Origin: Kibdelosporangium aridum
Lineage (GTDB): Bacteria > Actinomycetota > Actinomycetes > Mycobacteriales > Pseudonocardiaceae
Direction of reading: 5' to 3'
NCBI RefSeq assembly: GCF_900176515.1
Contig: NZ_FWXV01000018.1
Location: 50,163-114,162, forward strand
Length of the DNA stretch: 64,000 nt
Numbering within the stretch: position 1 is the stretch's first letter; each line of letters starts with the position of its first letter. Below the pieces are notes generated by a model that made no database searches, was not told the origin of the DNA, and saw only the letters and a list, made by a program, of their open reading frames with translations. The position numbers and the translations under genes are program-made. This document shows, in pieces, positions 35,051 through 43,538 of the stretch.

Positions 35051-38000
35051 GTGAGCAGATCGACGCGACGGTGGGCGGCGACAGCCCTGGTCATGGTCTT
35101 ACCGCTGGCGTTGGCGCCAGCGGGCACTGCTGCCGCCGCCCCGCAGGCGGCGGCAGGCTCGCCGACACAGGTCACGCTGATCACCGGCGACAAAGTGGCA
35201 CTGCTGGGCAACAGCGTTCAGGTGACGCCCGCGCCGCGCGGACGTACTGTGCCGTTCCAGGAGTTCACGCGGCACGGTGATCGCTACGTGGTGCCGGACG
35301 ATGCGGCGATGCTGATCCAGTCCGGCCGGCTCGACCGGGAGTTGTTCAACGTCACCGGTCTGATCAGGCAGGGCTACGACGACGCGCACACGAAGTCCAT
35401 CCCGCTGCTGGTCGAGGGATCGGCTGTCGCTGCTCGCGGCACGGCACCGGGCGGGAAGGTTCGTCGGGAGCTGCCTGGGCTGGGAATGACGGCGGTGGAC
35501 CAGGGCAAGGCCGACACGGGTGCGTTCTGGCGGACCGTGGGAGGCGACGCCCGTGCCAAGGGCGGTGCGGTCGGGAAGATCTGGCTGAACGGCAAGGTGA
35601 AGGCGACGCTCGAGCAGAGCGTGCCGCAGGTCGGTGCCCCGGCGGCGTGGCAGGCCGGCTTCACCGGCGACGCCGTCCAAGTGGCCGTGCTGGACACCGG
35701 GATCGACACCGACCACCCGGACCTGGTCGGCAAAGTGGCGCAGAGCAAGGACTTCTCGGGTAAGGGGAGTGTCGAGGACGGTCACGGGCACGGCACGCAC
35801 GTGGCATCCACCATTACCGGTTCGGGCGCCGCGTCCGGCGGCCGTTACAAAGGTGTGGCTCCCGGCACCACCCTGGCTGTCGGCAAAGTGCTCGCCGACG
35901 ACGGGTTCGCCACCGACGACGTGGTGCTCGCCGGCATGCAGTGGGCGGCCGCGGAGGTCCGGGCGAAGGTCGTCAACATGAGCCTGGGCAGCGGCCCGTC
36001 GGACGGCACGGACCCGATGTCGGCCGCGGTCAACACGTTGAGCAGGCAATACGGCACGCTGTTCGTGATCGCTGCGGGCAACTGGGGCGGCGAGCAGACT
36101 GTGTCCAGCCCAGCCACCGCGGACGACGCGCTCACCGTGGCCAACGTGACCAAACAGGACGTTCTAAGTCCGACCTCCAGTCGCGGTCCCCGGTTGGGCG
36201 ACGGCGCGCTCAAGCCGGAGATCGCCGCGCCCGGTGAGGCGATCGTGGCCGCTCGTCCGGCGGGTGTCCCACCGTTGGGAGAGCCGGTCGGGGACGCCTA
36301 CCAGCGCATCGGCGGCACGTCGATGGCGACGCCGCACGTTGCCGGAGCGGCGGCCATCCTGGCGCAGCAGCACCCGGACTGGTCCGGTGATCGGCTGAAG
36401 GCCGCGTTGACGAGCAGTGCCGCGCCGATCAACGCCAATCCGTTCGCGGTCGGCACGGGTCGTCTCGACGTCGCACGAGCGATCCGCACGCCTGTGACCG
36501 CGACCGGCAGCGTGTCGGCGTACATGCCGTGGCCCAACCAAGGCGCGCAGAAGCGCCTGACGGTGACCTGGTCCAACTCGGGCACAACGCCGATCACGCT
36601 TGACCTGCAGGCGAACGCGACCAGCGCCAACGGTCAGCCCGCACCGGACGGACTGGTGTCACTTGCCGCGAACAGTGTCACCGTGCCGGCCGGTGGGAAT
36701 GCTTCTGTCGACGTGGTCGTGACCGCGCAGGCCGATCGTGCCGGTACGTACAGCGGCATCGTCAGCGCCCGTACCTCTGACGGCGCGGTATCCACCCGTA
36801 CAGCGGTTTCCGTGCGGCAGCAGGAAGCGCAGTACAACCTGACGGCGACAGTGCTGGACCGCAATGGCAACCCGGTGCAGCCGAACCCCAATGCACCTGC
36901 CCTCGCGATCATCAACCTGGACACCGGTGAGTTCAGCCGGAGCCAGCCGGGCACGGTCCAGCTGTCCAAGGGCCGTTACGCCGTGCACGCCGCAGCCGAG
37001 ACCGCCCGACCGGGCCAGGAACCGTCGTTGAGCTTCGTCAGCCACCCGGAACTGCTGCTGGACAAGGACATCACGCAGGTCTTCGACGCGCGCCTGAGCC
37101 AGCCCGTGTCAGTCGAGCCGGACAACGCCGCAGCCCGCGGCGGGACACACACGATGGACCTGTACAACAAGATCCGCGACTGTTCCTGCACGTTCGGGTA
37201 CTACGCGGAGGTCGATCCGAGACTGCAGCCGATGTACGCGGCGACGCTGCCGGGCACGAGGTCGGATTCGTTCGCGTTCGGGCAGCACCGGCGGGCGAAC
37301 GAACCGGTGCTCGAAGTGGGCGCGAACGACGGCAGGCCGTTCCAGGTCAACGCCAAGTGGTACCAGTCCTCGGACGACGCCGAAAGCCTCAGTCTGCCTG
37401 CCGTGCACGCGGGCACCGGGACCGCGGAGGAGATCGCCGGGGTCGATCTGCGCGGCAAACTGGTGGTGATCGACATCTCCCGGCGGTTCACCACCTACGA
37501 ACAGATCGTCCAGCGCTCCAAAGGCATCAAGGAAGCCGGTGGCAGGTTGCTATGGCTGAACTTCCTGCCGGACCTGCCCGTCACCTCGGTGCTCGGCGGG
37601 GGAGACATCGAACTGCTGGCATTGCCCACCCTGTACTCCGCCGACAGCGTGACCGCTGACCGGTTCATCGCGTACGTCAAGGGCGGCAACGCCACCGCGA
37701 CATACATCAACAGGCCGTTCCCGACTCTCCGCTACGAACTGGGCTACGGCGTCGAGCACGAACTCACCAGGCCGCAGGTGCACAAACCGAAGGACCGTGA
37801 TCTGGTCCCGGTCAGGACCTCGTACTACGACAATGCGCCCGGCGAGGTTCGCTACATCGCCAGCAGGGAGTTCTTCGGTTCCTTGCTGCACAGTCCCAGC
37901 ACCCAGCCGGCTGCGGCACAACAGGAGCGGACCGAGTACTTCACGCCCGGCAAGTGGTCCGTGCACTGGTCGTCGGCGTGGCGGGGCATGCTGGACGACG

Positions 38001-38725
38001 AGATGGAACTCCGGACTGGCAAGTCCTATCGGATCGCCTGGAACAAAGCCGTTGCCGGGCCGTCGTTCCGCGGACTGACCCAGACCCATGTCGGTGAAGA
38101 GCCGCGACCGTGGGGCTGGCGCAAGGACGGTGTCTTCGACATGTGGCTGCCGCTGTACGGCGACGCCGCAGGCAGGCCGCGCCTACAGGAGACGTTCGCG
38201 GGCGACGACGGATTGCTGAGCGTGTACCGAGAAGGAACGCTGCTTCAGACCACTCCGGTGACGGACGCCGTGCGAGTCCCGGTTCCGGACGAGGCAGCTG
38301 CCTACCGGGTGACGGCCGAGGTGCACCGGACGGATCCCGTCTGGCCACTGTCGAAGTCCGTGTCAGGAGACTGGAAGTTCCGCTCGTCCGCCACGGACGA
38401 AGGCAAGGCTCTGCCTTTGCTCACGGTGCGGTACGACCCGGCGCTCAACATCCGCAACCAGGCACCGGGTGGGACCGGATTCTCCTTCCCCACCTACGTG
38501 GAACGGCAGGACGGTACGCCACGCGTGGCCACGTTCACCGTTGATGTGTCCTATGACGACGGTGGCACGTGGCAGCGTGCACACACGCGTCGGGACGGGG
38601 ATCGTTGGACCGTCAGCGTCAAGCACCCGCAATCCGGATATGCGTCGCTGCGGGCCAACGTGACTGACAAGGACGGCAACTCGTTGCAGCAGACCGTGAT
38701 CCGCGCCTACCAGATAGGCGGCTGA
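35051..38725 (+). CDS. Large secreted subtilisin-like serine protease (S8)
   Basis: 1224 residues from GTG 35051, with GAGGAGAGAGA just upstream. Residues 1-30 are a Sec signal peptide (RWAATALVMVLPLALAPAGT). A propeptide follows to about 205. The S8 catalytic triad is complete: Asp215 in VLDTGID, His247 in GHGTHV, Ser424 in GGTSMATPHV, with Asn near the oxyanion site (AAGNWGG). After the peptidase there is about 750 residues of additional beta-rich sequence (including a region like fibronectin/DUF11-style sandwiches and a Cys pair at RDCSCTFGYY). It is exported and cleaves extracellular proteins. It lies 72 nt after the anti-sigma-like gene; a possible output of that sigma system. A strong terminator follows. 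Confidence 0.9.
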   Translation: MSRSTRRWAATALVMVLPLALAPAGTAAAAPQAAAGSPTQVTLITGDKVALLGNSVQVTPAPRGRTVPFQEFTRHGDRYVVPDDAAMLIQSGRLDRELFNVTGLIRQGYDDAHTKSIPLLVEGSAVAARGTAPGGKVRRELPGLGMTAVDQGKADTGAFWRTVGGDARAKGGAVGKIWLNGKVKATLEQSVPQVGAPAAWQAGFTGDAVQVAVLDTGIDTDHPDLVGKVAQSKDFSGKGSVEDGHGHGTHVASTITGSGAASGGRYKGVAPGTTLAVGKVLADDGFATDDVVLAGMQWAAAEVRAKVVNMSLGSGPSDGTDPMSAAVNTLSRQYGTLFVIAAGNWGGEQTVSSPATADDALTVANVTKQDVLSPTSSRGPRLGDGALKPEIAAPGEAIVAARPAGVPPLGEPVGDAYQRIGGTSMATPHVAGAAAILAQQHPDWSGDRLKAALTSSAAPINANPFAVGTGRLDVARAIRTPVTATGSVSAYMPWPNQGAQKRLTVTWSNSGTTPITLDLQANATSANGQPAPDGLVSLAANSVTVPAGGNASVDVVVTAQADRAGTYSGIVSARTSDGAVSTRTAVSVRQQEAQYNLTATVLDRNGNPVQPNPNAPALAIINLDTGEFSRSQPGTVQLSKGRYAVHAAAETARPGQEPSLSFVSHPELLLDKDITQVFDARLSQPVSVEPDNAAARGGTHTMDLYNKIRDCSCTFGYYAEVDPRLQPMYAATLPGTRSDSFAFGQHRRANEPVLEVGANDGRPFQVNAKWYQSSDDAESLSLPAVHAGTGTAEEIAGVDLRGKLVVIDISRRFTTYEQIVQRSKGIKEAGGRLLWLNFLPDLPVTSVLGGGDIELLALPTLYSADSVTADRFIAYVKGGNATATYINRPFPTLRYELGYGVEHELTRPQVHKPKDRDLVPVRTSYYDNAPGEVRYIASREFFGSLLHSPSTQPAAAQQERTEYFTPGKWSVHWSSAWRGMLDDEMELRTGKSYRIAWNKAVAGPSFRGLTQTHVGEEPRPWGWRKDGVFDMWLPLYGDAAGRPRLQETFAGDDGLLSVYREGTLLQTTPVTDAVRVPVPDEAAAYRVTAEVHRTDPVWPLSKSVSGDWKFRSSATDEGKALPLLTVRYDPALNIRNQAPGGTGFSFPTYVERQDGTPRVATFTVDVSYDDGGTWQRAHTRRDGDRWTVSVKHPQSGYASLRANVTDKDGNSLQQTVIRAYQIGG

Positions 38726-38731
38726 GGACAA

Positions 38732-38766
38732 CCGGTGCGGACCCGCCGTCCGGCGGTCCGCACCGG
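38732..38766. terminator. Strong rho-independent-like hairpin after protease gene
   Basis: Twelve-base stem CCGGTGCGGACC (38732-38743) and GGTCCGCACCGG (38755-38766) with an 11-nt loop that can itself pair, six bases after the protease stop. No T-run follows, which is usual for high-GC actinobacteria. Confidence 0.85.
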
Positions 38767-38943
38767 GACTCGCAGATGATGGAAACCGTGACCTAGTCGC
38801 GGCCTCGCGTCGCTGCGGGCCATGCGCAGCGACCAGTCGACAGTCTGGCCGTCGTGGCTCACGATGCGCGATTCCTGAGGCGTTCACAACGGGTTGCGCG
38901 TCGCCCTATGCTGGGTTTGTCGCGTCGCATCTTGGGGGTTCGT

Positions 38944-40137
38944 ATGGGACAGCTGCATGTCAGTGTCGAATACGACACCATTGCCCGGCGGATCGAGGAC
39001 GTCGCGCCCATCCTGCGTACTGAGGCGGAAAAGAGCGAGACGTCGCGCCAGCTCACCAAGGAGATGGTGCGAGCACTGGACGCGACGGAGGTCGTGAAGA
39101 TCAGCATTCCCCGGGAGCTCGGCGGGTACGAGTTCTCACCGTCGCAGGTGATGCGGACCATTGAGCGGCTGTCGTATCACGAAGCGTCCGTGGGCTGGTC
39201 GGTCATGGCGCTGCAGATGGTCACCGGCTCAACTGGCGCCTACCTCGGCAGGGAGGCCGTCGAGGACCTTTACCCGGACGTGCCCGCCGGCCGCCACGCC
39301 ACCATCGCCGGGCAGGGAACGCGGCTGGGCGATGCGGTGCGCGTCGACGGCGGCTATCGGATCAGCGGGCAGTGGAGCTTCGCCTCCGGAATCCCGCTGG
39401 CCAGTCACATCCACACCGCCGCGTTCTGCGCCGAGACGGGCCGGCCGCTGGTGTTCACCTTTCCCAAGGAACAGGCGACTCTGGTCGACAACTGGGATGT
39501 GCTGGGCCTGCGCGCGACCCACAGCATCGACTACGTGTGCCAGGACGTGTTCGTTCCGGCGACGCACGTCTACGACGCCACTACGACAGAGAACCTGCAT
39601 GGTGGCGCGTACTACCGCCTCGGCTTGGTGAACCTGTCCGGGATATGCCACACCGGCTGGGCGCTCGGCGTCGGACGGCGGATGCTCGACGAGATGAAAG
39701 CCTTGGCAGCCACCAAAACGGGCACGCACAACGCCTCGGTGGACACCGGCTACTTCCATGCCACGTTCGCGCAGGCCGAGGCGAAGTTCCGCGCGGCGCG
39801 CGCGTGGGCCATGGAGGTCTGGGCCGACAACGAGGCGACGCTGGACCGCGGCGAGAAACTGAGCACCGAGCAGGAGACCCTGACGCGGTTGATGCTCAAC
39901 AACACGACCTGGTCCGTGCAGTCCGTCGGCCAGACCGTGTACCAGTGGGCCGCCACCGCCGCGATGCGCCGGGGCGACCTGCAGCGGTACTACCGCGATC
40001 TCAACGCGGGCACTCAGCACATCACGTCCGGTCCGGTGGTGCTGCAGAACTGCGGCAAGTGGTTGGCCGGTCTGGCTCAGCACGCCCGTTGGGAGTTCCT
40101 GGATCTGGTGTCTGGAGAGGACTCCGGGACGCACTGA
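38944..40137 (+). CDS. Acyl-CoA dehydrogenase-fold flavoprotein (group D monooxygenase type)
   Basis: 397 residues from ATG 38944, with GGGGG 5-10 nt upstream; the open frame begins at 38854. It resembles HpaB/HsaA-like flavin-dependent monooxygenases with the acyl-CoA dehydrogenase fold: IPRELGGYEFSPSQVMRTIE, the Trp-Ser flavin segment ISGQWSFASGI, and the C-terminal ITSGPVVLQNCGKWLAG. Such enzymes use reduced flavin from a separate reductase to oxygenate aromatic or thiophene-like substrates; others are dehydrogenases. No reductase gene is near. Its convergent neighbour is a substrate-binding lipoprotein with which it may share a substrate route. Substrate unknown. Confidence 0.8.
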   Translation: MGQLHVSVEYDTIARRIEDVAPILRTEAEKSETSRQLTKEMVRALDATEVVKISIPRELGGYEFSPSQVMRTIERLSYHEASVGWSVMALQMVTGSTGAYLGREAVEDLYPDVPAGRHATIAGQGTRLGDAVRVDGGYRISGQWSFASGIPLASHIHTAAFCAETGRPLVFTFPKEQATLVDNWDVLGLRATHSIDYVCQDVFVPATHVYDATTTENLHGGAYYRLGLVNLSGICHTGWALGVGRRMLDEMKALAATKTGTHNASVDTGYFHATFAQAEAKFRAARAWAMEVWADNEATLDRGEKLSTEQETLTRLMLNNTTWSVQSVGQTVYQWAATAAMRRGDLQRYYRDLNAGTQHITSGPVVLQNCGKWLAGLAQHARWEFLDLVSGEDSGTH

Positions 40138-40140
40138 GCG

Positions 40141-41142
40141 TCACGACTTGGGCACCAGCCCGAAGTTCACAAGATCGGCGGGCCGCAGCGATCCTGCCGG
40201 GATCGCCTGTGCCTGTTCGAGCAACTGGATGATCGTGCCGATCCGGCCCTCGTCGACCGCGCCGAGCGGGCCGCTGAACCCGTCCGGCCTGGAATAGCCG
40301 GTCATCAGTCGCATCTCGGCGGAGGCCACGTCGGAGTTCTGCGTCGGCTGGTACTTGCGGAGGATCTGGCCGGCCTCGTCAGGATGCTCGATGGAGTACC
40401 GCAGCCCCTTGAGCAACGCGCCACTGAACCGCCGGACGAGTTCAGGGTCCCGATCTGCCAGGTCCTTCGTCGTGACCAGCATGTTGCCGTACAGGTCCGG
40501 CAGGAGATCGCCGTAGGGCAGGACGACAGCCTTGCGTCCGGCCGCCGCCGCCTCGATCAGCGGCTTGCCGACGACGAACTGGCCGATCGCGTCGACCTGA
40601 CCGGAGACCAGCAACTGCGGCAGCGCAGGCGGCGCCGAGGGCACGAACTCGACCTTGCCGGCGTCGATGCCCGCGGCCTTGGCGTACAACGGGAACATCA
40701 GCTTGACCGTTGAGCCGGGCGGGTCGGCGACCTTCTTGCCGATGAGGTCCGCCGGCGTCGCGATCCGGCCACCTTCGAGCCCGATGATGGCCGCCACGGT
40801 GCGCTGCTGGACCGCGGCGACCGCGATCACAGGCAGTTTCTCCTTCGCCAGCGTGATCATCGTGCCGGTGGCGTCGGCGACCCCGAAGTGCGCCCGTCCG
40901 CCGGCCACCAGCTTGAGCACGTCCACCGTGCCGCTGCCGGGGTTGATCGTCACGTCGAGACCGGCCTCGGTGAAGAAACCCTTGTCCTGCGCGACATAGG
41001 CGTACGCGTCGCGCCCGAACGTGCTGAACGACGTGAGGTAGGAGACCTTGGTCGTGGTGCCCGCCGCCCCCGGCTCACCCGTGCAGGCGACTGACGCGGA
41101 AAGAAGAAGGATCGCAAGACACGCTGAACGAATGGGCCGCAT
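40141..41142 (-). CDS. Orphan ABC-transporter substrate-binding lipoprotein (NMT1/SsuA type)
   Basis: 333 residues from ATG 41142, with GAGGAG 8 nt upstream. Residues 1-20 are a lipoprotein signal ending in SVAC, so Cys20 is lipidated. The mature part matches the periplasmic NitT/TauT/ThiY binding-protein family: GFFTEAGLDVTINPGSGT, ADLIGKKVADPPGST and GAVDEGRIGTIIQLL. These proteins bring sulfonates, thiamine precursors, nitrate or small aromatics to a membrane permease. No permease or ATPase gene is adjacent, so it must work with a transporter elsewhere or as a sensor. Its end is 3 nt from the end of the flavoprotein gene. Confidence 0.88.
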   Translation of the reverse strand: MRPIRSACLAILLLSASVACTGEPGAAGTTTKVSYLTSFSTFGRDAYAYVAQDKGFFTEAGLDVTINPGSGTVDVLKLVAGGRAHFGVADATGTMITLAKEKLPVIAVAAVQQRTVAAIIGLEGGRIATPADLIGKKVADPPGSTVKLMFPLYAKAAGIDAGKVEFVPSAPPALPQLLVSGQVDAIGQFVVGKPLIEAAAAGRKAVVLPYGDLLPDLYGNMLVTTKDLADRDPELVRRFSGALLKGLRYSIEHPDEAGQILRKYQPTQNSDVASAEMRLMTGYSRPDGFSGPLGAVDEGRIGTIIQLLEQAQAIPAGSLRPADLVNFGLVPKS

Positions 41143-41367
41143 CGCCGGCTCCTCTCCCAGAGATGTCATCCAAACAACTCTGGTGAGAGCGGGTCAAGGC
41201 GTGAACACGAGCAGGGATCGCGCGCCGGTGCCTGCTCTCATCCGGTCGAACGTGCCGACGCCGACGATCGCCACCCGAGGTTGGCGGGGTGGGTGGCGAT
41301 CCATCCGGCGACGCTGGCCGACACCGGAATCCGTCAGTCGGGGCGCGAGGCCACAGCAGGCCGTCGC

Positions 41368-42759
41368 TCACTGTCCGGCCTGTGGGATGGTGGCGACCAG
41401 TACGGCGCCGACGTCGCTGGGGGCGATCTTCAGAGTGCCGCCGTGCTCCCTGGCGATCTCCCTCGCGATCGCCAGTCCGAGTCCGGACCCACCGCGATCC
41501 CGGGTGCGGGCCTCATCCAACCGGACGAAGCGATCGAAGACCCGTTCCCTGTCTGGTTCGGGTATTCCCGCGCCGTCATCGGTTACGGTCAACACAGCCT
41601 GGCCCGTCGAGACGGCGAGGGTGACGGTTGTCCGGGAGGCGGCATGGCGTTCGGCGTTGTCAAGCAGATTGCGAAGCATTCGTCGCAGATGAGTTGGATT
41701 GCCTTGCACTGTCACGGAGCTTCGCACGTCTGTGATGACCGGTCGATCCGCTGCCTCGTCGGCCACCAATGCCGACAGGTCGACGAGTTGTCGCGTGTTT
41801 GCGTGCTTGTCCTCCAGTCTGGCCAACAGCATCAGGTCGGATACCAGGCTTTGCAAGCGTTCCACATCGGACATTGACTTTGTGCACACCTCCTGCCAGT
41901 TCATCCGATCCGGATAGGTCAGCAGCACTTCCAGCCGTGTCCGCAGCGTCGCCAAGGGGCCGCGTAACTCGTGCGAGGAGTCCGCGACGAACTGCCGCTG
42001 CCGTTGTGTCGAGCGGTCCAGGCGGGTGAGCATGTCGTTCATGGTTTCGGCCAGCAGGGACAGTTCGTCCCCTGTTCTCGGCACCGGAACTCGGCGGCGC
42101 AGTCCTTCACTGGTGATGTCGGCGACTTCAAACCGGATCGCGTTCACGGGCCGCAACGCTCGCCGTACCGACAGCCAAGCGACCACTGCGATGAGTACCA
42201 CGCCAATCGGTACAGTTGTCCATGCTGTCGCCCGCGCGGTGGCCACCGGCTCATGTGTCCCTGCGTCGAGCCTTTCGCCAGCGTAGACAGTGTATTCGCT
42301 GTCGTTGATCGTGACCTGGGCGACTTGCAGATCACGGTCCAGCGGGTAAGTGCCGGCGGTGTAACAGTTCGCCGCGATGTCGCCCGGAGCGGTCTGCGGA
42401 AGCGTCACTCGGTATGGCGGGCTTTCCTTTGCCAGCATTGCCAAGAACGGTACGTCAGGATGCGCCGTGCAGGCAGGCGGGAAGGACGCCACCCGCCGCC
42501 CGGTGTCCTTGTCGACAACTTCCCATGGCCCCAGCGAACCCAGTTCGGGCAGTCTGCCGGGAACATCGTTCGCGGTCTCCAGCGTCACCGCGACCGCGTG
42601 CGCTTTCTGCTGCGCGATCTCGAAGACCTTGGCGTCCGCCTCGTCCTGCAGCTGTCCGATGAACCAGGCGGTGCCCACAACCAGCACCACAGCGGATCCC
42701 GCCGCGGCGGTCAGGGCCACCCGCAGGCGCGTCGACAGACGCCACTTCCGGCTGGTCAC
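41368..42759 (-). CDS. Sensor histidine kinase (OmpR-type system)
   Basis: 463 residues from ATG 42759. Two membrane helices (about 13-33 and 183-203) flank a 150-residue extracellular sensor domain with two cysteines (CTAHPD, ANCYTAG). A HAMP domain follows (RRALRPVNAIRFEVADI), then the HisKA dimer with phosphorylated His263 in SSHELRGPL and the HATPase domain (NLLDNAERHA, DDGAGIPEPDRERVFDRF, GSGLGLAIAREIAREHGG). Its start overlaps the response-regulator stop (ATGA). Signal unknown. Confidence 0.93.
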   Translation of the reverse strand: MTSRKWRLSTRLRVALTAAAGSAVVLVVGTAWFIGQLQDEADAKVFEIAQQKAHAVAVTLETANDVPGRLPELGSLGPWEVVDKDTGRRVASFPPACTAHPDVPFLAMLAKESPPYRVTLPQTAPGDIAANCYTAGTYPLDRDLQVAQVTINDSEYTVYAGERLDAGTHEPVATARATAWTTVPIGVVLIAVVAWLSVRRALRPVNAIRFEVADITSEGLRRRVPVPRTGDELSLLAETMNDMLTRLDRSTQRQRQFVADSSHELRGPLATLRTRLEVLLTYPDRMNWQEVCTKSMSDVERLQSLVSDLMLLARLEDKHANTRQLVDLSALVADEAADRPVITDVRSSVTVQGNPTHLRRMLRNLLDNAERHAASRTTVTLAVSTGQAVLTVTDDGAGIPEPDRERVFDRFVRLDEARTRDRGGSGLGLAIAREIAREHGGTLKIAPSDVGAVLVATIPQAGQ

Positions 42760-43430
42760 CTCTGGCCCGTCAACTGGTATCCCGCGCCACGGATCGTCTT
42801 GATCGTGCGCCGCCCGAACGGGGCGTCGATCTTTCCGCGCAGCGCGCTGATGTGCACCTCGACCAGGTTGGGATCGACCTCGGCCGCGAAGTCCCAGAGG
42901 TTCGCGACCAGGTCGGCTTTGCTGACCACTTCACCGGCGCGTTCGAGCAGATAGGCGAGGATCGCGGTTTCCTTGGGGGTGAGCGGGATGTCCACCTCCC
43001 CGCGGCGGCATCGGCGGGTGCCGAGATCGAGGCTGAGGTCGTCCAGCCGCAGCACGCTCGGGGAGCTCGAACCACCACGGCGCACCAACGCCCGCAGTCG
43101 TGCCAGCAGGACTTGGTAGGAGAACGGCTTGACCAGGAAGTCGTCCGCGCCGGTATCCAACGCCTCGATCTGGTCGTACTCGCCGTCCTTCGAGGTCAGC
43201 ACCAGGATCGGAGTGTCGTTGTCGGTTGCGCGTAACCGCTGGCAGACCTGGTATCCGTTCAGTCCGGGCAGCATGATGTCCAGTACTACGGCAGCGTATC
43301 TGTACCGGCTGGCAAGCCACAGACCGTCCGCGCCGTCGAACGCGAGATCGACCGCATAGCCCTCGGCTGTCAGGCCCGCCTTGAGCGTCTCGGCCAACCC
43401 TGTCTCGTCCTCGACAACCAGGACCCTCAT
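42756..43430 (-). CDS. OmpR-family response regulator
   Basis: 224 residues from ATG 43430; the frame begins at 43472. Receiver domain 1-115 with phosphorylated Asp51 in AVVLDIMLPG, acidic pair in VVEDE and Lys in FLVKPF. Winged-helix DNA-binding domain about 125-222 with LTPKETAILAYLLERAGEVV and the terminal IKTIRGAGYQL. It activates or represses genes through direct repeats; a candidate site TTCAGG-N4-TTCAGG-N5-CTCAGG lies 60-86 nt upstream of its own start, so it may be autoregulated. Confidence 0.95.
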   Translation of the reverse strand: MRVLVVEDETGLAETLKAGLTAEGYAVDLAFDGADGLWLASRYRYAAVVLDIMLPGLNGYQVCQRLRATDNDTPILVLTSKDGEYDQIEALDTGADDFLVKPFSYQVLLARLRALVRRGGSSSPSVLRLDDLSLDLGTRRCRRGEVDIPLTPKETAILAYLLERAGEVVSKADLVANLWDFAAEVDPNLVEVHISALRGKIDAPFGRRTIKTIRGAGYQLTGQR

Positions 43431-43489
43431 CCGGCCATCCTGGCACAGGACCACAACCTCCACCTTGGACATCCGAAGCTGAAGAGACG

Positions 43490-43516
43490 TTCAGGCGCGT
43501 TCAGGTTGAGCTCAGG
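43490..43516. promoter_or_regulatory. Direct repeats, probable response-regulator binding site
   Basis: TTCAGG (43490-43495), TTCAGG (43500-43505) and CTCAGG (43511-43516) with start-to-start distances of 10 and 11 bp, one helical turn. Such phased direct repeats are typical of OmpR/PhoP-family binding. They lie between the divergently oriented response regulator and DUF2079 genes and could control both. Confidence 0.7.
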
Positions 43517-43538
43517 TTCGGATCGCGATCGTGCTCCG

